Of a stretch of 64,000 nucleotides of DNA, positions 27,120-35,631 are shown one piece after another (positions within the stretch are counted from its first letter, which is position 1; the number at the start of each line of letters is the position of its first letter). Origin of the DNA: Dyadobacter arcticus (GTDB lineage Bacteria; Bacteroidota; Bacteroidia; Cytophagales; Spirosomataceae). The position numbers and the translations under genes are program-made. The stretch covers positions 682,001 to 746,000 of the forward strand of contig NZ_JAASQJ010000003.1 in assembly GCF_011762185.1 (NCBI RefSeq). The letters run 5' to 3'. The notes below the pieces were generated by a model that had not been told where the DNA came from, ran no database searches, and worked only from the letters and a program-made list of their open reading frames with translations.

Positions 27120-27432
27120 CGCATTTTCCTTTCTTTCAGTATTTAAATATGCCTTTGATACTGCCTTAGGCAAGTTCCTCTTTAGGGAATTTTGGGGGAA
27201 GAACGAGTACTGCCGCCCAAAATCTCTAAGTGGGCTTTACATCATTTTTAAGAGTATCAGTAACTAAGTATCTGGGACAGTAAACTAAGCATTTGGGACA
27301 ATAAACTAAGCGTTTGGGATAATAGCAGACATTAGTCTTTACGATTCTAGCGATATTTGATTTACGTAACAAAACCTCTATTACTTCTTCAAGATATGAT
27401 TACTCTACCCGCAGTGACTGCCGAAGCCGCTG
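27120..27432. other. Intergenic region with tandem 21-bp repeats
   Basis: 313 bp between the FlgO/TPR gene and the YfcC-type carrier. It holds a TTTTGGGG/CCCAAAA inverted repeat (about 27188-27230), three tandem 21-bp units at 27261-27322, and a tiny open frame at 27396-27440 that overlaps the carrier start. No promoter was pinned with confidence. Confidence 0.6.
27261..27322. repeat. Three tandem units TAAACTAAGCxTTTGGGACAA
   Basis: Units at 27261-27280, 27281-27301 and 27302-27322, 20-21 bp each, with 3-5 differences. Spacing of two helical turns suggests regulator sites. Confidence 0.7.
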
Positions 27433-28935
27433 ATGTTTAAACTTAAATCAGTTCCCCAGCCCCTTTCCATTCTGATGGTTGCGATTGTGCTGGCCGCCAT
27501 AAGTACCTGGCTGATGCCAGCGGGTCAGTACAATAAGCTTTCAATGGTCGACAATAAATCGTTTTCGATGACTGGGGCGAACGGTGATACCCTTTTACCG
27601 CTTACTCAGAAAACATTGGATCAACTCGGTTTGCGGATCTCGGTCAATAAATTTATCAATGGCGAAGTACTGAAACCGGTATCTGTTCCCAATACCTATC
27701 GGCAAGAAGCGAGCAACCCGCAAGGTTTCATTAAAGTCATTCAGGCACCGATCAAGGGCATTTATGACAGCATAGATATCATTATGTTTATTCTCGTCAT
27801 GGGCGGTTTTGTTTATGTTTTCAATGAAACCCAGGCGATTGAAAAGGGTATTGCCTCACTTTCGCATGCTATGAGAGGACGCGAGCCGGTCCTGATCGTA
27901 GCGCTGACCATCTTGTTCGCTTTTTGCAGGGCCAGTTATGGGATGGATGAAGAAGCACTCATGTTCTATCCGATCCTGGTACCTGTTTTCCTGGCAGCCG
28001 GTTACGATTTACTTGTTCCTTTCGCTGTCATTTTTGGCGGAAATACAGTCGGCGGTATCTCTGCATTTTCCAATCCTTTTTCAACTATTATCGCTTCCAA
28101 TGCAGCCGGTATCAGTTGGAAAGACGGCATTTACGAACGTTTGATCCTTTTCACCCTGACGACGGCTTTGTTTACCTGGTACCTACTGCGCTATGCTGCT
28201 AAAGTGAAAAAAGATCCGTCCACATCACTGGTTTTAAAAATAGACGGCGTCGTAAAACCGCCGTATGAAGTGCATATCAGCAACCAGGATGTGGCCGAGC
28301 AATTAGGATTAAAAACCAAGATGCTTTTGCTAATCTTCCTCGGTGCATTTTTGGCTATGATCTATGGTACGATGTTCCTTCAATGGTGGACCTTGGAATT
28401 GTCAGCACTTCTTTTTGGGGCATCGCTTCTCGTGGGATTTTTGGCAAGAATCAACGAAAAGATATTCATTACGCAATTCGTAAAGGGAGCTGAGAGCTTG
28501 CTTTCGGTCGCCTTTATTGTGGGCGTGGCACGGGGTGTTACCATTGTTTTGAATGATGGCCACGTAAGCGATTCCATCCTTTTTTATATGAGCGGGCTGG
28601 TTACGCACGTGCCGCCGGTCATTTTTATTCTGCTGCTGTTCGTTTTTTTCTTTTTCTTTTCGCTATTTATCACATCCACTTCTGGCATGGCGGTACTCAC
28701 CATGCCGATTATGGGAACGCTGGCTGTCCTGATCAACATTCCCGGAAGTGAAATTGTGAATGCTTATTTGTACGGAATGAACCTCATGCTTTTCATCTCA
28801 CCCACCGCTATGCTTCTGCCGTCGCTCGCTCTGGTGAATGTGAGTTTAAAAGTCTGGATACGATTTATTATGCCGTTGCTGTACGTCCTGTTATTAATTT
28901 GCGCAGTGTATTTGGTAGTTAATATGTATTTGTAG
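27433..28935 (+). CDS. YfcC/DcuC-type carrier
   Basis: Inner-membrane transporter of 500 residues with about 12 helices, of the YfcC family (C4-dicarboxylate or basic amino-acid carriers). It starts PQPLSILMVAIVLAAISTWLMPAGQY and carries GGNTVGGISAFSNPFSTIIASNAAGI, the conserved loop of this family, and the C-terminal SPTAMLLPSLALVNVSLKVWI. The substrate is not established. Downstream on the same strand are a DUF4440 protein and a secreted M20 peptidase, so the carrier may take up peptide or amino-acid products, but this is inference. Confidence 0.9.
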   Translation: MFKLKSVPQPLSILMVAIVLAAISTWLMPAGQYNKLSMVDNKSFSMTGANGDTLLPLTQKTLDQLGLRISVNKFINGEVLKPVSVPNTYRQEASNPQGFIKVIQAPIKGIYDSIDIIMFILVMGGFVYVFNETQAIEKGIASLSHAMRGREPVLIVALTILFAFCRASYGMDEEALMFYPILVPVFLAAGYDLLVPFAVIFGGNTVGGISAFSNPFSTIIASNAAGISWKDGIYERLILFTLTTALFTWYLLRYAAKVKKDPSTSLVLKIDGVVKPPYEVHISNQDVAEQLGLKTKMLLLIFLGAFLAMIYGTMFLQWWTLELSALLFGASLLVGFLARINEKIFITQFVKGAESLLSVAFIVGVARGVTIVLNDGHVSDSILFYMSGLVTHVPPVIFILLLFVFFFFFSLFITSTSGMAVLTMPIMGTLAVLINIPGSEIVNAYLYGMNLMLFISPTAMLLPSLALVNVSLKVWIRFIMPLLYVLLLICAVYLVVNMYL

Positions 28936-28940
28936 TGTAT

Positions 28941-29107
28941 GGCTGTTAGCTGAGAGCTATTAGCTGTTAGCTATTAGCTTTTTGAAATCGCCTGAAATAG
29001 TTTATCTGCAAACGTTCATGCGAAACACTTAAAATTATGAAAAGTACCATGTCATTTTTAACACCCAAGAAGCTAAAGGCTAACAGCTAAAAGCTGATAG
29101 CTTGTGG
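28941..29107. repeat. AGCTATTAGC-type repeat in inverted array
   Basis: 28941-28980 holds GGCTGTTAGCTGAGAGCTATTAGCTGTTAGC and 29069-29107 holds the opposite-strand form (GCTAAAGGCTAACAGCTAAAAGC). The two arms flank about 88 bp and could form a long imperfect hairpin. This 7-9 bp unit is a common intergenic repeat of Bacteroidota. It lies between the carrier and the DUF4440 gene. Confidence 0.75.
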
Positions 29108-29128
29108 CTCATGGGCAAAACAAGCACA

Positions 29129-29578
29129 ATGAAAAAATCAATACTACTCATTCTTTCTGCACTATTCCCGTTCCTACTCCAAGCCCAATCCAAGCCAGCG
29201 GAGGGTGATATATCGGTACAGCAAACAGTAGTAAACATGTTTGCCAAATTAGCTGATCAGGATTCGGTTGGCATTAGAAATTACTGTACTTCGGATGTGG
29301 TATTATACGAAAATGGCCAGATCTGGACTTTGGATTCTCTGATTAAAAAAGGAATTACGGCCAATATCGGTACCAACTTCAAACGCACTAATAAATTTGA
29401 TTTTATCAATACAACAATCAGGGAGAACACGGCCTGGGTGAGTTATAATCTTTATTCTGTCATGGAGAGAGGCGAGCGAAAAACATCCGTGCATTGGATG
29501 GAGACCGTGATCCTTATCAAAGAAAAAAAGCAATGGAAAATTAAAGTACTGCATTCAACACTGATAAAAAGGGCCTAA
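29129..29578 (+). CDS. Secreted DUF4440/SnoaL-like protein
   Basis: Protein of 149 residues with a signal peptide (MKKSILLILSALFPFLLQAQS) and an NTF2-like fold: MFAKLADQDSVGIRNYCTSDVVLYENG, then HWMETVILIKEKKQWKIKVLHST. The ATG at 29129 is chosen because it opens the signal; a frame to 29102 adds only a poor leader. Such small periplasmic proteins are ligand-binding or catalytic, role unknown. It precedes the M20 peptidase by 19 bp, likely one transcript. Confidence 0.85.
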   Translation: MKKSILLILSALFPFLLQAQSKPAEGDISVQQTVVNMFAKLADQDSVGIRNYCTSDVVLYENGQIWTLDSLIKKGITANIGTNFKRTNKFDFINTTIRENTAWVSYNLYSVMERGERKTSVHWMETVILIKEKKQWKIKVLHSTLIKRA

Positions 29579-29597
29579 ATACAATTAACTAATCAAA

Positions 29598-31079
29598 ATG
29601 ATGAAATCTTTCCGACTAACATTCCTATTGCTCTCTTTAACAATCGTTGCAAAAGCCCAGGTTGAACTTTCAAAAAAAGGGCAGACCGCCATTGTCACTT
29701 ACGAAAAGTATTTCGAAGAGAACAAAGACGTGCACCTCAAAGAGTTTTTGGAGCTGGTTTCCATGCCTACCGTATCCTCACTTCAGGCGAACAGGCCTGA
29801 TATCGACAAAGCCGCAGCCTGGATCGTAAAAAAATTACAGGCCATCGGAATGACCACCGCCCAGGTGATGCAAACCGACGGGCCTCCCGTTGTGTACGGA
29901 AGCTGGGAAGGCGCCAAAGGAAAGCCAACGGTGCTGATTTACGCGCATTATGACGTTCAGCCTGTAAAAGAATCCGAATGGACAATTCCTCCTTTCGAGC
30001 CAAAAGTTGTAGACGGAAAAATATTCGGGCGTGGTACCAGTGATGACAAGTGCGGGGTAATGATCCCGATATGGGCGGTGGAAGCCATCCTGAAAAAGGA
30101 TAAGGCGTTGCCCGTAAATGTAAAATTCCTGTTCGAAGGAGAGGAAGAAGTTGGCGGGCCGAACCTGCATAAGTTTATGATAAACAATAAAGAATTGCTG
30201 AAAGCGGATTTCGCATTGAATGCGGATGGCGGACAATACAGCGAAAGTATCCCTTCCATTTGCATGGCCTTCCGTGGCTCCGCGCAACTGGAATTCAACG
30301 TGAAAACTGCAAACTATGACGCTCATTCCGGCTCATTTGGAGGCAAAACAGCCAATGCAGTAAAAGCTACCTCGGAGATCATCGCATCATTTTATAACAA
30401 AAATGGAAGCGTGGCCGTAGCCGGATTTTATGACAACGTGCCCGCAATAACCGCGGCAGAAAGGGAAATGATCGCCAAAGTACCCTACGATGCCGCGGCT
30501 GATATGAAAGAGTTAGGCTCAACGGCTGACGTGGGCGATACCAATTATACAGCCCTCGAAAAGCTGTGGTATCGCCCTACGTTGGAAATCGTTGGCATGC
30601 AGGGCGGCTACACGGCCGTCGAAGGTTTTAATAACATTATTCCCGGAAGTGCTACTGCACGGATTACGTGCCGGTTGGTGGGCAGCCAAAAAGGAGATGA
30701 GGTGATCCAAGCCATTGTTAAGCATATCGGAAAAAATACACCGGCAGGAGCAACAGTTACCTACAAATTCAGACCGGGCTGGGCACACCCCATCAAATTT
30801 CCTTCGGATAATAAAGCCTACAATTATGTAGCCAATGCTTTAACGACCGTATTTGGGCGACCGCCCCTGCAAACCGGCGAAGGCGGAAGCGTAGGTTCGC
30901 TGGTAGACATCAAGGAAGCACTTGGATTGGACGCTTACTCATTTGGTGTTGCCATACCCGATGAAAGGTACCATGCGGCCAATGAATTTCTGAGACTTTC
31001 CAGCATCCGGAAAGGGCAAATGTTGTATTGCAATTATTTCATGTATGTAGGCGAGCAGGAGGATAAAGCAAAAAAGTAG
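29598..31079 (+). CDS. Secreted M20 family peptidase (dipeptidase type)
   Basis: Zinc peptidase of 493 residues with a signal peptide, so periplasmic or outer-membrane linked. Metal and catalytic motifs: YAHYDVQP (His117), GRGTSDDKC (Asp149), EGEEEVGG, LNADGG (Asp210) and the last His in IPDERYHAANEF. A dimerisation domain lies between (about 220-380, YDAHSGSFGGKTANA). The family cleaves small peptides or removes acyl groups. The carrier, the NTF2-like protein and this enzyme lie in a row, so uptake of peptides is a reasonable guess. The downstream gene starts 19 bp later. Confidence 0.93.
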   Translation: MMKSFRLTFLLLSLTIVAKAQVELSKKGQTAIVTYEKYFEENKDVHLKEFLELVSMPTVSSLQANRPDIDKAAAWIVKKLQAIGMTTAQVMQTDGPPVVYGSWEGAKGKPTVLIYAHYDVQPVKESEWTIPPFEPKVVDGKIFGRGTSDDKCGVMIPIWAVEAILKKDKALPVNVKFLFEGEEEVGGPNLHKFMINNKELLKADFALNADGGQYSESIPSICMAFRGSAQLEFNVKTANYDAHSGSFGGKTANAVKATSEIIASFYNKNGSVAVAGFYDNVPAITAAEREMIAKVPYDAAADMKELGSTADVGDTNYTALEKLWYRPTLEIVGMQGGYTAVEGFNNIIPGSATARITCRLVGSQKGDEVIQAIVKHIGKNTPAGATVTYKFRPGWAHPIKFPSDNKAYNYVANALTTVFGRPPLQTGEGGSVGSLVDIKEALGLDAYSFGVAIPDERYHAANEFLRLSSIRKGQMLYCNYFMYVGEQEDKAKK

Positions 31080-31098
31080 AGCCCTTGAAAACCAAATA

Positions 31099-31827
31099 AT
31101 GCAAAAAACGCTAAGCCCTACTACTGTCACCGAACGCCAAAGCCTGCTAGACGTACTGCGCGGCTTTGCTTTACTCGGTGTGCTGCTTGCCAATATGGTA
31201 TCGCATTCCGGCTACTTCTTTTTATCGAAAGCTGGGAGGGAAGCATTGGGAACAACCGAAATCGACCATTACGCACTTTCCATGTTCCTGGTTGGTTTTT
31301 ATATCTCAAAAAACATGATCTATGGGAATGTCCAGGCTTTTCGTCCGCTCATAAAAAAGGTGATGATCTGGGGGGCGGTGATCGGGATCCCCTGCAACAT
31401 CGTGCTGGCTGTGATGATGACCACGGAAGCTTATTATGAACTTGAACCGATTGGAATCATTCAGCCGATCGTATATGCATTAGGTGTACCGGCACTATGC
31501 CTTTTTTATGCCGCCGTATTTGCTTTATTATTCGAAAATCCTACTTGGAAGCAGCGGTTAATGATTTTTGCGCCAGTCGGTCAGATGGCGCTCACCAACT
31601 ATCTGATGCAATCGGTGATTTGCGCATTCATTTTCATGAGTTATGGATCAGCCTTAGAGGCACAGCTTGGCCCGGCCAAGCTTGCGCTCATCGCATTTAC
31701 AATTTACATTGCTCAGCTCATTTACAGTTCGATATGGCTGCACTATTTCCGCTACGGCCCGGCGGAATGGCTTTGGAGATCATTGACTTACCGAAAATGG
31801 CAGCCGTTTCGGAAAGAATTGTTTTAA
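31099..31827 (+). CDS. DUF418 membrane protein, internally shortened
   Basis: Membrane protein of 242 residues. The start RQSLLDVLRGFALLGVLLANM and the end QMALTNYLMQSVICAF and YGPAEWLWRSLTYRKW match DUF418/YeiB proteins of about 385 residues. Compared with E. coli YeiB, about 140-150 residues between the first helix and the motif LSMFLVGFYISKNMIYG are absent, without a frame change. It could be a natural short form or a pseudogene created by an in-frame deletion. The function of the family is unknown. It sits in a tight same-strand run with the peptidase and the next membrane protein. Confidence 0.75.
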   Translation: MQKTLSPTTVTERQSLLDVLRGFALLGVLLANMVSHSGYFFLSKAGREALGTTEIDHYALSMFLVGFYISKNMIYGNVQAFRPLIKKVMIWGAVIGIPCNIVLAVMMTTEAYYELEPIGIIQPIVYALGVPALCLFYAAVFALLFENPTWKQRLMIFAPVGQMALTNYLMQSVICAFIFMSYGSALEAQLGPAKLALIAFTIYIAQLIYSSIWLHYFRYGPAEWLWRSLTYRKWQPFRKELF

Positions 31828-31872
31828 CCCTTTCAACCATCCCGTTTATGAATATCATTGTTTTCAAATAAT

Positions 31873-32508
31873 ATGGAAAAATCTTATAGATATCTCGGCT
31901 ATTATTTACTGCTATTCATACCCTTAATTTTCGCAGCTTTTTACAAATCCTACCTCGTAAAATTTCCACATTACGAGATCAATTTTGACAATACTATCCA
32001 TATCCACGCATTCCTGGCGTCGCTATGGGTGCTGATGCTGATTGTCCAGCCTTTTTTAATTGTCAATAAAGAACTAGCCTGGCACCGACTGGTCGGTAAG
32101 TTGTCATATGTCGTTTTTCCTTTGCTCATTCTATCCTTTATTCCGGGAATTGCTAAGCTGATCAATTCAGGAGAAACGATCTTTATTTTTTTCCCAATAA
32201 GCGATTGCCTTTACATGATCGTACTTTATTCACTCGCCATTTTCTATAAAAAGAAATCGCCGAAACACATGCGATTTATGATCGCTTCCTCGCTGGCATT
32301 ATTAGGCCCGACGATTGGAAGAATTTTCCCAAGATATTTTGACATGAGTGAAGTGGATGCTCAAACCGTTCAATATGCAATTACATTTTCTATTTTATTC
32401 GCATTGATACTAATGGATCGAAAAAATAAAAGAGATTATAATCCCTATTCAATTGCAGCAGGTTTAGTTGTGATCCATGCAGCAGTATTTTATTTTCTAT
32501 TTTTATAA
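31873..32508 (+). CDS. Hypothetical membrane protein with conserved histidines
   Basis: Membrane protein of 211 residues starting MEKSYRYLGYYLLLF at 31873. About six helices are visible. The block NTIHIHAFLASLWVLMLIVQPF followed by ELAWHRLVGKLSYVVF is typical of an uncharacterised Bacteroidota family related to DUF2306. The paired histidines suggest a metal or heme site but this is inference. It precedes the serine hydrolase by 18 bp. Confidence 0.75.
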   Translation: MEKSYRYLGYYLLLFIPLIFAAFYKSYLVKFPHYEINFDNTIHIHAFLASLWVLMLIVQPFLIVNKELAWHRLVGKLSYVVFPLLILSFIPGIAKLINSGETIFIFFPISDCLYMIVLYSLAIFYKKKSPKHMRFMIASSLALLGPTIGRIFPRYFDMSEVDAQTVQYAITFSILFALILMDRKNKRDYNPYSIAAGLVVIHAAVFYFLFL

Positions 32509-32526
32509 AAAAGAAGACGAAAAATC

Positions 32527-34104
32527 ATGAAAAAAATAACATTCCCCCTCCTCCTTTTTCTCCCCTCCCTCCTTTTCCTCATATTATTCAACAACCAAGT
32601 AAAAGCCCAGCTATCTTCCAAACAAGTTGATTCCCTGGTGCAGAAAGCGATAGAGAAATTTAATGTGGCTGGGGTAGCGGTTGCGATTGTAAAGGATGGG
32701 AAAGTGATTCATGAAAAGGGTTATGGTGTAAAGTCTATTGAAACTAAAAAGCCGGTTGACGAGCATACCAATTTCCAGATCGCTTCCAATAGCAAGGCGT
32801 TCACCGCCGCAGCCCTGGCTATTTTAATTGATGAAGGAAAGCTGTCCTGGAATGATAAAGTGAAAACCCACATTCCCGAATTCAAGATGTACAATGAATA
32901 TGTGACCGAGAATTTTGCGATTGCGGATTTGCTATGTCACAGGAGCGGACTGGGTTTAGGTGTGGGCGACCTGATGTTCATCCCCGACGGGACGGATTTT
33001 ACGATCAAAGATGTGTTAACCAATTTTCAGTATTTCAAGCCCGTTTCCGGATTCAGGACGCAGTTTGATTACGACAACCAACTTTACATTGTCGCCGGTG
33101 AAGTGATCGCACGGGTAAGTGGCATGAGCTGGGGGAAATTTGTGGAAACAAAAATCCTGGCGCCGCTTCAAATGAACCAAACATTCACTACGCCAAGTGC
33201 TATCAAGGACAAAACTAACCTGGCAACGCCGCATTCGACCGACGCGGGGCCAATTCGGACCATTGCATTGTTTGGGGATATGATCAATGGTGCGGCGGGC
33301 GGCATTTTATCCAATGTAAATGATATGTCAAAATGGGTATTGATGCAATTGAACAAAGGAAAATACGGGAGCAGTTTAGAAAAACAACTTTTTGCTGAGG
33401 CGAGACAACGTGAAATGTGGAAGATCCATACGGTAACGGGGATCAACCGCGATCCGCGCTACAATCAACATTTCGGCGGCTACGGTTTAGGGTGGAACTT
33501 AGCCGATGTGAAGGGAAATTTGCGGGTATCGCACACGGGAGGTTTGCCGGGCATGTTGTCCAATGTCACAATGATCCCCGACTTCAAATTGGGTGTTATC
33601 ATTTTAACAAACACCGAAAGCGGCGGCGCAGGGCTATTTCTTTCAGTGAACCAATCGATAATCGACAGTTATCTTGGCCTGGACAAAATCGACTGGCTGG
33701 AACGCTATGGCAAAGACTTTCAGGCGCGCAAAGGCAGTGCGGACTCTGTGACGATTAAGGTTTGGCAAACCGTGTCTGCTGCCAAAAACACGCCAATTAA
33801 ATCGGCGGATTATGTAGGCGTTTATGAAGATAAATGGTTTGGCAAAATCGAGATATTCTTAAAGGGAAATCAGCTGTGGTTCAAGGCATTAAGATCACCC
33901 AAACTGAACGGCCCAATGCAGTTTTACAAGGCCAATACCTTTGCCATCAAATGGGAATACCAGGATATGAATTGTGATGCGTTCGCAAGTTTCAGTCTGG
34001 ATGAAGAAGGTAAGGCGCAATCTATCAAAATGAAAGGCATTTCGCCCAATATCGATTTCAGCTTTGATTTTCATGATCTGGATTTGCGGAGGGTTGGGAA
34101 GTGA
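32527..34104 (+). CDS. Secreted serine hydrolase, class C beta-lactamase type
   Basis: Hydrolase of 525 residues with a signal peptide ending near KAQLSS. The penicillin-binding-protein/AmpC fold (about 28-380) has SxxK at Ser87-Lys90 (ASNSKAF), YxN at FDYDNQLY and the KTG-like motif SHTGGLPG. The C-terminal about 110 residues form a DUF3471-like beta domain (YVGVYEDKWFGKIEIFLKG). Such proteins are esterases or peptidases more often than true beta-lactamases. It ends the same-strand run and is followed by the TGTCATCC repeat array. Confidence 0.92.
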   Translation: MKKITFPLLLFLPSLLFLILFNNQVKAQLSSKQVDSLVQKAIEKFNVAGVAVAIVKDGKVIHEKGYGVKSIETKKPVDEHTNFQIASNSKAFTAAALAILIDEGKLSWNDKVKTHIPEFKMYNEYVTENFAIADLLCHRSGLGLGVGDLMFIPDGTDFTIKDVLTNFQYFKPVSGFRTQFDYDNQLYIVAGEVIARVSGMSWGKFVETKILAPLQMNQTFTTPSAIKDKTNLATPHSTDAGPIRTIALFGDMINGAAGGILSNVNDMSKWVLMQLNKGKYGSSLEKQLFAEARQREMWKIHTVTGINRDPRYNQHFGGYGLGWNLADVKGNLRVSHTGGLPGMLSNVTMIPDFKLGVIILTNTESGGAGLFLSVNQSIIDSYLGLDKIDWLERYGKDFQARKGSADSVTIKVWQTVSAAKNTPIKSADYVGVYEDKWFGKIEIFLKGNQLWFKALRSPKLNGPMQFYKANTFAIKWEYQDMNCDAFASFSLDEEGKAQSIKMKGISPNIDFSFDFHDLDLRRVGK

Positions 34105-34108
34105 AATA

Positions 34109-34356
34109 TGTCATCCTGAGCGCCCATTTTTGTCATCCGACGCGCACAGTTTTGTCATCCTGAGCGCCCATTCTGTCATCCTGAGCGCCCATTTGTCATC
34201 CTGAGCGCCCATTTGTCATCCTGAGCGCCCATTTTTGTCATCCTGAGCGCCCATTTTTGTCATCCTGAGCGCAGTCGAAGGACGCCACTGGTAAGTACAA
34301 TGCCAAGAGGACATGGTGTTGGTAAGGAACGTGCTTCGACTGCGCTCAGCATGACA
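34109..34356. repeat. Eight-unit TGTCATCCTGAGCGCCCATTT array with inverted end
   Basis: Copies of TGTCATCC begin at 34109, 34131, 34153, 34174, 34194, 34214, 34236 and 34258, with periods of 20-22 bp. The second copy differs after TCC. The last runs on into AGTCGAAGGACG, and its reverse complement (2 mismatches in 27) stands at 34330-34356. The same core occurs at 10032-10078. The array lies between the serine hydrolase and the DUF1624-like gene and has no spacers. Confidence 0.9.
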
Positions 34357-34417
34357 ATTGGTAATTCGCATGACACGTAGTGCCCAGCATTCAAAAAAAT
34401 GTGAAATAAAAAGCAAA

Positions 34418-35584
34418 ATGACCCTTCATACTTCCAGACCCCGCATCCAATCGATTGACCTTTTGAAAGGGTTGGTAATGGTGATTATGGCGCTTGATCA
34501 TACGCGCGATTACTTTCATCAATCGTCAGCGCTATTCGATATGACCAATCCTGCCCATGCTACTGTACCGGTGTATCTGACGCGCTGGATCACGCACTTT
34601 TGCGCGACTACATTCAGCTTTTTGGCAGGGATATCAGCTTATATGTCTGGCAAACGAAAGACCAAGGCCGAACTTTCCAGCTTTTTGATCAAGCGCGGGC
34701 TTTGGCTGATATTTCTGGAACTCACGGTGGTGTCGTTTGCGTGGTATCTCAACATTCATTTCAAAAATGTGGATCTGGCAGTGATCTGGGTGCTGGGGGC
34801 GAGTATGATTTTCCTGGCTGGCTTCATCCATCTTCCGAAGAATGCAATTCTCATTATTTCATTGTTGATCATCTTTGGACATAACATCTTAGATCAATTA
34901 CATTTTGAAGGCAGCATTCTTTGGGCAATCATTCATGAAGTGTATTCTGTAAAACTTACCGATACCCTCACACTTACGATCGTTTATCCTCTAATCCCCT
35001 GGATTGCCGTGATGGCATTGGGCTATTATTTCGGACAATTTTACGATGCCGCTTTTGAAACAAGTCGAAGGAAAAAGCTTTTCACCATGATCGGTTTCTC
35101 TGCGATCATTGCGTTTGTACTGATCCGATGGGCAAATGTATATGGAGATCCGGTAGTGTGGCAACATATGCAAACCACAGGGCGGACGGTCATGTCTTTC
35201 ATGAACCTCAACAAATATCCGCCTTCTCTTTTATATCTGTTGGTAACGCTGTCAATGGCATTCCTGTTTCTGGCCAATTCCGAACAATGGCGCGGAAAGG
35301 TTGTTGATTTCTTTTGCGTATTCGGGCGCGTACCTTTTTTCTATTACATCTTACACCTGTACCTCATCCGCGTCCTCGGCCTGATCGCCGCAGAGTTGAC
35401 TGGTCATGGCTGGGAATTGATGGTGCAGGAACAATTTGATGTTGACCTCAAAGATTTCGGGTTCAACCTCGTGATCGTTTACTTCATCTGGATCGGGATC
35501 ATTTTAATACTTTATCCACTTTGTAAATGGTTTGATAAGTATAAACAAGCCCATAGGGAACAGTGGTGGCTTAGCTATTTATAA
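34418..35584 (+). CDS. DUF1624/heparan-alpha-glucosaminide acetyltransferase-like membrane protein
   Basis: Membrane protein of 388 residues. Start MTLHTSRPRIQSIDLLKG at ATG 34418; a frame reaching 34358 would read into the repeat region. It has about ten helices and the family signature RIQSIDLLKGLVMVIMALDHTRDYFH, with the Asp/His pair thought to be catalytic. Related proteins transfer acetyl across a membrane to sugars. The bacterial substrate is not known. The next gene starts 47 bp later and is probably independent. Confidence 0.87.
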   Translation: MTLHTSRPRIQSIDLLKGLVMVIMALDHTRDYFHQSSALFDMTNPAHATVPVYLTRWITHFCATTFSFLAGISAYMSGKRKTKAELSSFLIKRGLWLIFLELTVVSFAWYLNIHFKNVDLAVIWVLGASMIFLAGFIHLPKNAILIISLLIIFGHNILDQLHFEGSILWAIIHEVYSVKLTDTLTLTIVYPLIPWIAVMALGYYFGQFYDAAFETSRRKKLFTMIGFSAIIAFVLIRWANVYGDPVVWQHMQTTGRTVMSFMNLNKYPPSLLYLLVTLSMAFLFLANSEQWRGKVVDFFCVFGRVPFFYYILHLYLIRVLGLIAAELTGHGWELMVQEQFDVDLKDFGFNLVIVYFIWIGIILILYPLCKWFDKYKQAHREQWWLSYL

Positions 35585-35631
35585 CCAGCTGAAATTCCGA
35601 TATTTATGGTATTGCTCAACCTCCTTTACTG

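Noticed and set aside
32527..34104. A beta-lactamase resistance gene
   Set aside because: It has the SxxK/YxN/HTG fold but also a DUF3471-like domain and is in a family of mostly esterases and peptidases. Resistance cannot be claimed.
34109..34285. CRISPR-like regular repeats
   Set aside because: Units follow head to tail at 20-22 bp with no unique spacers and no cas genes. They match a dispersed intergenic repeat found also at 10032.
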